A stretch of DNA of 64,000 nt from Symbiodinium natans (Eukaryota > Sar > Dinophyceae > Suessiales > Symbiodiniaceae): NCBI GenBank assembly GCA_905221605.1, contig CAJNDS010002750.1, positions 1 through 64,000 on the forward strand. Reading direction: 5' to 3'. Shown here in pieces: positions 58,560 to 64,000 of the stretch (position 1 is the first letter of the stretch; the number at the start of each line of letters is the position of its first letter). A program made the position numbers and the translations under genes. Below the pieces are notes generated by a model. The model was given only the letters and a program-made list of their open reading frames with translations. It was not told the origin of the DNA and searched no databases.

Positions 58560-59300
58560 ACAACCAAAATAAGAAGTACAACATCACGCATACATCCTCT
58601 AAGGGTCTGACCATCTCATTGAACGACTTCACAACAGCTGGCATGGAGGACTGTCCGGCTCCCTGATCATCACAGCACGTACTCCGGATGCTGCGCTTTT
58701 ACTGGTGCACCTCTCTAAGACTCTACCAGACAATGCATGATTCCAGGCGCAAGATGAGACTGCGGCAAGACACAGGCTTCAAAGAGGCTTCAAAGGTGCG
58801 CCTGCTGCTCCCGCTGCTGACTGAAGTAGTTCACGAGTGTCCCTCGAGGCCACGCCTGAACGTTTCAAAAGAAGCGAATCGAGATCAAGCCCGTTGCAAA
58901 CCCGTCTGTCACAGGATCACAACAGGCATAAGCTGAATGTGAAAGCGACCTTTGTAGCCTTTGGCCTGATGAGTTACCCTGAGTTCGGCCGAATCAATGA
59001 CATGACAAGCTATATTAAGGGTTCCTCCGCCGCAGGTCCCTCCTTACAGGTCTGCGGACGGGGGCGGCTTCTTAGCAAGCTCCACAGAAGTCTGACAACA
59101 CTCCCAAGCCCGGTCATAGATTCTAAGCTTGTGCTCAAGTTCCTTGAGAATGAGAGTGTGGCACCGATATCGCCCCACTGAACTCTTGAAGTTGCTGTGA
59201 TATAAATGAGATAATACCTAGAGCATTACGCGCTCAAGTCCTGGACAGGAAGCGACGAAATCCAAAGTTGGCGCTGCGTTACACCCTGGAAGAATTTAGC
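58560..59300. other. Stretch without a resolved gene
   Basis: Plus ORFs at 58688-58936 and 58837-59181 are open, but no motif or splice site supports them. The upstream exons of the gene ending at 58428 are expected here. Confidence 0.4.
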
Positions 59301-59302
59301 TA

Positions 59303-59385
59303 CTAGGCCTGCTCTGCCGTGATCTCCTTCGCCGGGGCAATCCGCGAGGGTTGCGCATGAGGCCGCACATCCAAGTTGTATGTAC
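59303..59385 (-). CDS. Terminal exon with YNLDVR (Tudor/SH3-like repeat) motif
   Basis: After ACGCCAAG the phase-1 frame reads TYNLDVRPHAQPSRIAPAKE then ITAEQA and a TAG stop. It is a second neighbouring gene, on the same strand as the exon at 58428, with the same C-terminal motif; the two may be tandem paralogues. Confidence 0.55.
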
Positions 59386-59399
59386 CTTGGCGTCGAGGC

Positions 59400-60830
59400 T
59401 TTGTCAAGCTGTCGGGCTGTAGGTTCAGCAACGGTTTGATGGACATGGACACACCACCTGCGGCAGATGTTGACATGAACCTGAGGACTGCACAGTCGAG
59501 GTCATTAAACCCCTGTATAACTGCGGGCAAGAAGGGATACTGCGTTGACCTGAGCGAGGCATGGCGAGGCAATCTGCCAGTGCAGAGGCGAACCTGTGTG
59601 AGAGTAACTTTTGGCATCCTGGCCTTAAATAACCTAGACAGGCAAGCAGAGCTTGTCACGTGAAAAGCCCACATGTTAGTGAACTGCTCACTCTACATGG
59701 GCCCCCACGAGGTGGGCTCGTACCGGCATTTTACGCCTGGCAGATGCAGCAGGGGAAATCCTTTGCAGTTCTTCGCGTTGTGCCACAAACTCCCCATGTG
59801 CCTTCTGGCAGCAGACGTGGCGCTGTAGCTGCCATGAGGGTGGTGGGGGACTCTCGATGCACGGCTTCTGGCGGCGCCTCCTGCCAGTGAACTGAGCCTA
59901 CCGGCTTTGAAGGTCCCGCTGCAGGCTGTCGAGAGGTCAAGCTCAAAGATGAAGCATTTGGACACTCAAAATGCTGCCGCCTGGACCGCAACTTCCTGCC
60001 AGGCAACCAGCATTTACTAAAATGCAGGGCCCCATACTCACGACCAGGCTAATCATCGGAGTCTGTCTGATCTAGGATGAGGAGCCACTCTGCCGCTCTA
60101 CTTTACCCCAGCACATCTGAGCCTGACGCTTCAAGCTCAGGATCTCAGATTGGCACAAACTGCTTTACTTTTCTGGCTTAGGTTGGCTGGAGCTATATAC
60201 ACGTAGATACATCTTGCCGATGGCCTCTTACTGTGGAGCTTGCCTGGGTCTGCCCCGGCTTGGCTACGATGTCGGATGCGCCTTTGTCCGCTGAGTTCGA
60301 AAGTCCTTGTTTTGCTTTTTGACCTGCGCAGGCTAACACACAAGCAGTACAGGGAATCGTTTCACATGCCGCAAGAACAGTCAAGGATGAACACAGGGTT
60401 CCCGTTCATTTTCGCCTTGTCCTTGCCGATGCGCGTCATTGATTTAATAAACACTAGGTCAAACTTCGACAAGCGGAAATACAATTTCAGAAAAGTGCTG
60501 TAAATAGCAACTAGCAGTGATGTGCTTTGTCTGCCCCAGAATCAGAAGAAGGATGCTATGTGCAGCACATGTCGACTTTTTTTTCTGAGCTTGTCCTCTG
60601 AATTTTGGCCAGACCGAAAACCAGAAATACGAATATTTTAACACATAGCGAAGAAAAAGTGCTGCCAATAGCGGCATGCTTTTTGCTTCCCATGTCTTCA
60701 GATTTCTTCCGACATTGTTCGGGCACACTTCAAGTCCAACAAACGTCAGTCTACATCGCGTCACTCTGATTGCAGACCATGATGTGCTTGTGGGTGATCC
60801 ATCTGTTTGATTTAACGTTTATAAGGGTAC
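59400..60830. other. Stretch without a resolved gene
   Basis: Minus frames at 60006-59731 and 60764-60459 (AALFLRYVLKYSYFWFSVWP) are open but unlinked. The preceding exon of the gene ending at 59303 should lie here. Confidence 0.4.
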
Positions 60831-60838
60831 GGAAAAAA

Positions 60839-61484
60839 CCATGGACGTTTCCAACCGTCATGGACCCCCATGGACGTTTCCAACCGTCATGGACCCCCAT
60901 GGACGTTTCCAACTGTCATGGACCCCCATGGACGTTTCCATGGACGTCTCCAACCGTCATGGACCCCCATGGACGTTTCCAACCGTCATGGACCCCCATG
61001 GACGTTTCCAACCGTCATGGACCCCCATGGACGTTTCCAACCGTCATGGACCCCCATGGACGTTTCCAACCGTCATGGACCCCCATGGACGTTTGCAACC
61101 GTCATGGACCCCCATGGACGTTTGCGACCGTCATGGACCCCCATGGACGTTTCCAACCGTCATGGACCCCCATGAACGTTTGCAACCGTCATGGACCCCC
61201 ATGAACGTCTCCGACCGTCATGGACCCCCATGGACGTTTCCAACCGTCATGGACCCCCATGGACGTTTGCGACCGTCATGGACTCCCATAGACGTCTCCA
61301 ACCGTCATGGACCCCCATGGACGTCTCCAACCGTCATGGACCCCCATGGACGTTTCCAACCGTCATGGACCCCCATGGACGTTTGCGACCGTCATGGACC
61401 CCCATGGACGTCTCCAACCGTCATGGACCCCCATGGACGTTTCCAACCGTCATGGACCCCCATGGACGTTTGCAACTGTCATGG
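60839..61484. repeat. 29-bp minisatellite, about 22 units
   Basis: The unit begins CATGGACGTTTCCAACCGTC and ends ATGGACCCC. About 22 units run head to tail with scattered C/T and G/A changes, plus one unit with an extra partial copy near 60938. 29 is not a multiple of three and no plus frame has a stop in the unit, so the plus ORFs (up to 232 codons) repeat one 29-residue peptide in all three frames. I treat the ORFs as artefacts. Confidence 0.95.
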
Positions 61485-61649
61485 TTTTTTTTGTACCCTG
61501 ATATTTTTTTTTTTCGTTTGTTTTTGCCTTGTGTTGTGATATCAATGCCTTGCACTCTCTTGCCACTGCCGGCAGGGAACTTTGACTGGTCACAGAAGCC
61601 GTCAAGTACAGCAATCAGTACAGGTCGACGTGAGACTCGGATCGGAGCC

Positions 61650-61707
61650 CTGTGCCTCCACAAGCTGAGCCTCAAGTTCAGCTTTTGATTGCTTTAGCTC
61701 TTCCAAC
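61650..61707 (-). CDS. Candidate coiled-coil exon
   Basis: After CTGAGCTGCAG the frame reads LEELKQSKAELEAQLVEAQ, with heptad-like Leu/Ala spacing and alternating charge, then a possible GC donor (CAGG|GC). It is a strong sign of real minus-strand coding. The rest of the gene is not located; a frame just upstream reads SFASAAYIAGTPSSSVIHP. Confidence 0.5.
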
Positions 61708-62443
61708 CTGCAGCTCAGGAAGGATGGATGAATCACGCTGCTACTTGGCGTCCCGGCTATGTAAGCCGCGCTTGCAAAAGACTCATGGCCAAAAGCCGCA
61801 GCAACATGGGCTCGTATCGGATTCTTACGCAACTTCAAAGCCCTTGGCTCTCGTCGAATCAGCACCGATTCGCTTTGGCCAGCTGGCCTGAGGGGCGTCT
61901 ACGTGTGAGTTTTCGGCGGTCTGCCCAAGGGTGCTGCACACACTCTCCCAGGACTGTACCAAAACTCTACCAAGACTCCCCCAATCTCTACCACTTCTGG
62001 GCTGCCGGCGCGCCACCTTTCGGAGGCAAACCTGGCTGAGGCGCCTGGAAAGTTTTCGCGATCCAAGTAATGTCAAGCTGCTGAGCAGTGCTCGCGAGGT
62101 ACACAAATATCATCAAACATCCATCAATGCAGTGCTTTGGATGGTCCAGAGACGACTTGCAAACTCTGAAGAGCCTTAGGCGCTTCAATGCCAAACCTGA
62201 TCAAGCAGGTCTCACATGGGCTCACAAAAGCGTGTCATGAGGGGACAACACCTGTAGCTGTCGGGTCGGCCTGTCCGATGGGCCCTTTCCGGCGCCCTTT
62301 GGTGTTCGGCCATCGCCCTTTGGTGTGCGGCCATCGCCCTGTCGGCATCCAAGCAGGCCGGGAACCATGAACATCATGGCTTTCTTGTGACCCCGGCTAG
62401 GCTAATGCTGCTGCGGCCTGTGGATATGCCATGGGGCTTGGCC

Positions 62444-62521
62444 TCACTTGAGTGTGTACTCGCAGGAATCCATGACATTGCGTAAGCGGCTCTCACTACT
62501 AGTATCAGTGATGGCCATGGA
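62444..62521 (-). CDS. Terminal exon, unidentified
   Basis: After CCCCTGAAG the phase-0 frame reads SMAITDTSSESRLRNVMDSC then EYTLK and a TGA stop. The frame continues upstream (TVVTGFAVLTKWYGCMPLK), so the acceptor may be further up. No family recognised. Confidence 0.4.
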   Translation of the reverse strand, partial: SMAITDTSSESRLRNVMDSCEYTLK

Positions 62522-63179
62522 CTTCAGGGGCATACATCCATACCATTTCGTGAGAACTGCGAAACCAGTCACAACTGTCGAAATTGTCGAAGCATGTCCG
62601 GGCTCCACACGTGTCCCCTCGGGCTGAGCGTGCTCGCGGCTGTGGGTCACCGCGTCCAGCAACAGCCTCTCAGGACTGACTCAAACATGCCACGGTTGCT
62701 GCTGCCCTCACTTGCAATCGTGAGTCGAACACAACAGGCTGGCGATGGCTGGCGTCCTCTGCATCGCTGGGACTTCCTGTCACACAGCCCAAGCGTCAGG
62801 CTTTCTCACTGCTTATGCGGTGCAAAGTCGCCCTCAGGCGACATCCATGTTGCCACGTGAAACTGTCGGCAAGCCTTCAGCAAGCTTTCTCTTTTGCTCC
62901 GCTACCCGCCTGCAAAGAGCTGAGGATGGTTGCGTCATGTAAGGCGTTACTTGACAAAACTACTGCAGCGCTCTCAACTGGCCTCCCGGAGTGTAGCCAT
63001 GCCACCCTTTGCAACGGGAGAGTTTTAGTGAGCAGGCTTCGGTACTGCGTGCTCGGCGGAAAGTCTTTGAGCTTTCTGGCCTGATTGCATTGCCGGCCGA
63101 TAGTCGCGCGGCCGGATTGACTTGAACCTCAGAGACGCAAGCTGAAACACCCTTCCTGGGAGATGCTGATCCCCGAGCT

Positions 63180-63376
63180 GCTGGCCAACTGCTTGCAAAA
63201 AGACCTGCGAACAACTTGATCGGGTATGGCACGACAGACATGTCGGCAGACCCTGAGCTTCCGTGATGTTGTCTCAATTGAAGCTCAGATTGCGAAGTTG
63301 GGCCAATGTGTAGTGAGAAACATTGAGCAAGTTCGAGTAACGTAGTCACAAGCCGAGCTGTTTTGAAGCGGCCCAA
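63180..63376 (-). CDS. Candidate exon, unidentified
   Basis: The minus frame reads VTTLLELAQCFSLHIGPTSQ then ADMSVVPYPIKLFAGLFASS. It is open further down to 62960 but loses protein character below about 63180. Confidence 0.3.
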
Positions 63377-63868
63377 TCCACCCAGAGCTTAAACCACCCC
63401 TTGCGCTTCGCGCCCCCATGACCTCGCGGGCTCTGAGAATTTTTGGATCGTTTCGCCAAGACCTGAGCGCGCAAGGGGTCACAGGATGATGGCCTCTTGA
63501 GCAGCTAGGCAGGCCGCCGAAAAGACCCAGTCCTTGCGCTGCAACCTTAGGAATGATCGAAAGAAAGATGGTCAGTTTAGATACTTACAATCTGCTTCTG
63601 TTGCCGTATCGAAAGCTTGGCAGTTCGGACCAATGCCAGCATGCCTTCATCAAGTGACTCAGCAGCAGCCAGCTGCAATAGTGCGTTCAAGCTGCGGAGG
63701 AAGTGTCCGTAAAGTCTAACTTCCCCTCAAGCCTTGCACACGGTCATAAACTGATTTTGCTTTGATCATTCTCCCAAAGGCGAGAACTCAGAAGCGGGCA
63801 TTAGTCTTTGGTCAAGCTCGTTTCGTCGATTCAAGAATGGATGTTTGCCCCCAAAGATGATCATGTAC

Positions 63869-64000
63869 CTTTGGCCAATGATGGCCCGTGGCATCGTCAT
63901 CTTGCGACCATCGCATGCAAGCACCATGTAGGCTTCTCTTTTGAGCACCGCGTGGCCATGAGTGGCCCTGACATGCGAGCTGATCGAGCTCAAGTTGGCT
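63869..64000 (-). CDS. Exon of a gene cut by the right edge of the window
   Basis: From the window edge the minus frame reads HVRATHGHAVLKREAYMVLA then CDGRKMTMPRAIIGQR, ending at CAAAG|GTACAT. The frame stays open beyond the donor to 63766 (IIFGGKHPFLNRRNELDQRL). No family recognised; partial by position. Confidence 0.45.

Noticed and set aside
60841-61539. Plus ORF of 232 codons encoding a repeat protein
   Set aside because: It is produced by the 29-bp minisatellite, which is open in all three plus frames.
1-64000. tRNA, rRNA or CRISPR-like arrays
   Set aside because: I saw no rRNA segment, no convincing tRNA cloverleaf and no regularly spaced repeats with unique spacers; the repeats present are micro- or minisatellites.

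Overview
Eukaryotic nuclear DNA, most likely from a dinoflagellate (Symbiodiniaceae or a relative). The grounds are: telomere-type CCCTAAA/TTTAGGG tracts; many short exons split by introns of about 60-250 bp whose donors are GT, GC or GA, with the same few bases (AG|GC, AG|GA, AG|GT) repeated at both ends; and almost every supported exon lying on the minus strand, as in a unidirectional dinoflagellate gene cluster. Genes were found by splicing conserved protein motifs by eye. Single ORFs mislead badly here: several long plus-strand ORFs are antisense shadows of minus-strand exons.

Firm genes, all minus strand: (1) a CocE/NonD-type peptidase S15 hydrolase, 3149-8094, about 18 exons, with Ser, Asp and His catalytic motifs; (2) a protein kinase with an N-terminal signal peptide and two C-terminal Tudor/SH3-like repeats, 14971-16983, two exons joined across a GA-AG intron; (3) a multi-pass membrane protein with a Cys-rich loop, 35921-39789; (4) a short-chain dehydrogenase/reductase (SDR), 50020-56990, with nearly the whole fold recovered from 12 exons. 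Around these lie many exons of unrecognised genes, including terminal exons that carry a C-terminal YNLD(V/I)R motif shared with the kinase repeats.

Layout: 0-3 kb repeats and palindromes; 3.1-8.1 kb S15 gene; 8.1-14.9 kb sparse, with a tandem duplication near 12.3 kb; 15-17 kb kinase; 17-35 kb unidentified minus-strand exons; 35.9-39.8 kb membrane protein; 40-45 kb further exons; 45-48 kb an array of duplicated exon-like units; 50-57 kb SDR gene; 57-64 kb further exons and a 29-bp minisatellite.

The strangest part is the roughly 5 kb between SDR exons ending at 55701 and resuming at 50645. It holds telomere-like blocks oriented like the two ends of a chromosome (51.28-51.92 and 53.15-53.29 kb), a cluster of perfect inverted repeats (52.43-53.06 kb) and a separate gene made of very small exons (53.58-54.90 kb). 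It looks like inserted DNA, or an assembly chimera, inside an SDR intron. The genes show no obvious shared pathway.
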